Shown here in pieces: positions 63,593 through 64,000 of a stretch of 64,000 bases of DNA. The notes below the pieces were generated by a model. It was not told where the DNA came from. It searched no databases and saw nothing but the letters and a program-made list of their open reading frames with translations. Source of the stretch: Mycolicibacterium monacense. GTDB lineage: Bacteria > Actinomycetota > Actinomycetes > Mycobacteriales > Mycobacteriaceae. Location of the stretch: NCBI RefSeq assembly GCF_010731575.1, contig NZ_AP022617.1, positions 3,968,001 to 4,032,000 on the forward strand. The letters are read 5' to 3'. Within the stretch, counting starts at the first letter, position 1. Each line of letters begins with the position of its first letter. Made by a program: the position numbers and the translations under genes.

Positions 63593-64000
63593 TCAGACGA
63601 GGTCGGAGAGGCTCAGGATGCCGTCTTCGATGGCGCGGGCGAGCAGAGCCGACTTCGTCGGCGCCGGCCTGCCGACCGCGGCGTACTTGGCCCTGGCTCG
63701 CTGCAGGTGGGTGCGAACGGTGCTGGGTGCGATGTAGAGACGCTTGCCCACCAATTCCTTGCTCTCCGTCTGGAACCAGGCAACGAGCACTTCCTTCTCC
63801 CGCTCCGACAGATTGGGCCGCCCGGCGGCGTTGTCGTTGAGCAGCGCCCGCGCCATCCGCGGGCCCATGTACGGGGTGTCCGAGGACGCCGCATGGACGG
63901 CCTCGATGAGGTGGGCGCGGCCCTCGGACTTCGCCAGGTAGGTGATGGCCCCCAGATCCAGACAGTTGAGGATGATCTCGTCGGCGGTGATGTGGGAGTA
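63593..64000 (-). CDS. LuxR/NarL-type response regulator, 5' partial
   Basis: The frame is open to the right edge, so the start and phospho-acceptor Asp lie outside. The visible part begins near the end of the receiver domain (LDLGAITYLAKSEGRAHLIE, with the conserved Lys). It ends with a LuxR-type helix-turn-helix (LSEREKEVLVAWFQTESKEL, then APSTVRTHLQRARAKY). NarL-type regulators pair with HisKA_3 kinases, so it is the likely partner of one or both double-module kinases. It may control the secretion locus (inference). Confidence 0.88.
   Translation of the reverse strand, partial: YSHITADEIILNCLDLGAITYLAKSEGRAHLIEAVHAASSDTPYMGPRMARALLNDNAAGRPNLSEREKEVLVAWFQTESKELVGKRLYIAPSTVRTHLQRARAKYAAVGRPAPTKSALLARAIEDGILSLSDLV

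Noticed and set aside
1..64000. CRISPR arrays, tRNA/rRNA genes, insertion-sequence ends
   Set aside because: No regular spaced repeats, no tRNA-like T-loop/acceptor pattern and no transposase frame were seen.

Overview
The window looks like chromosome of a mycobacterium, probably a fast-growing Mycolicibacterium-type species. It has high GC and frequent GTG starts. It carries a complete yrbE-mce lipid-import operon, an MmpS-like secreted protein, an EspC-like type VII secretion (T7SS) protein and a DUF7159-type envelope protein. The organism is inferred from gene content only. No tRNA, rRNA, CRISPR array or transposase gene was recognised.

Layout: (1) 1-4.9 kb: the end of an ADP-ribosylglycohydrolase/phosphatase/ankyrin fusion, a SAM-I/IV-type riboswitch ahead of a cysteine-rich protein, a NERD-nuclease helicase and a VapBC pair. 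(2) 5.2-16.5 kb, minus strand and visibly AT-richer: yrbEA-yrbEB-mceA-F, an Mce-associated protein and four small secreted proteins. (3) 16.5-19.7 kb: about 2 kb without a gene, then a small Cys/His-repeat protein and a TetR regulator. (4) 19.9-23.6 kb: a frameshifted RNase T2, then a large flippase-like membrane protein overlapping a reverse-transcriptase-like gene that is cut off before its YxDD motif. (5) 23.6-35.7 kb: a DNA-modification/defence island with the start of a DUF1156 methylase, a DUF3883 helicase, an SNF2 ATPase, a C5 cytosine methyltransferase, Vsr, an AspBHI/Mrr-like endonuclease and the back half of a second DUF3883 helicase. Both island edges cut genes on both sides (RT|methylase and helicase|metI). 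(6) 35.7-41.7 kb: the metI remnant and metQ, an EspC-like/WXG-like/membrane-protein trio that looks like a secreted effector with its immunity protein, a second VapBC-type pair and an alpha/beta hydrolase. (7) 41.7-64 kb: a TerY-like VWA/PP2C/kinase triad, membrane proteins, a DUF7159 protein, an FHA-FtsK/SpoIIIE translocase, a WXG100 protein, a WXG-lipase fusion, DUF6777 and PH-like membrane proteins, two divergent double-module histidine kinases and a LuxR-type response regulator.

The last block is the best candidate for an undescribed system. It reads as a compact type-VII-like secretion locus whose translocase resembles EssC (FHA domain) more than mycobacterial EccC. No EccB, EccD, EccE or MycP is visible. 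It is flanked by a phospho-signalling triad and by unusual sensor kinases. The membrane-protein/RT gene pair at 20.8-23.6 kb is the second candidate, but here it is broken by the island junction.
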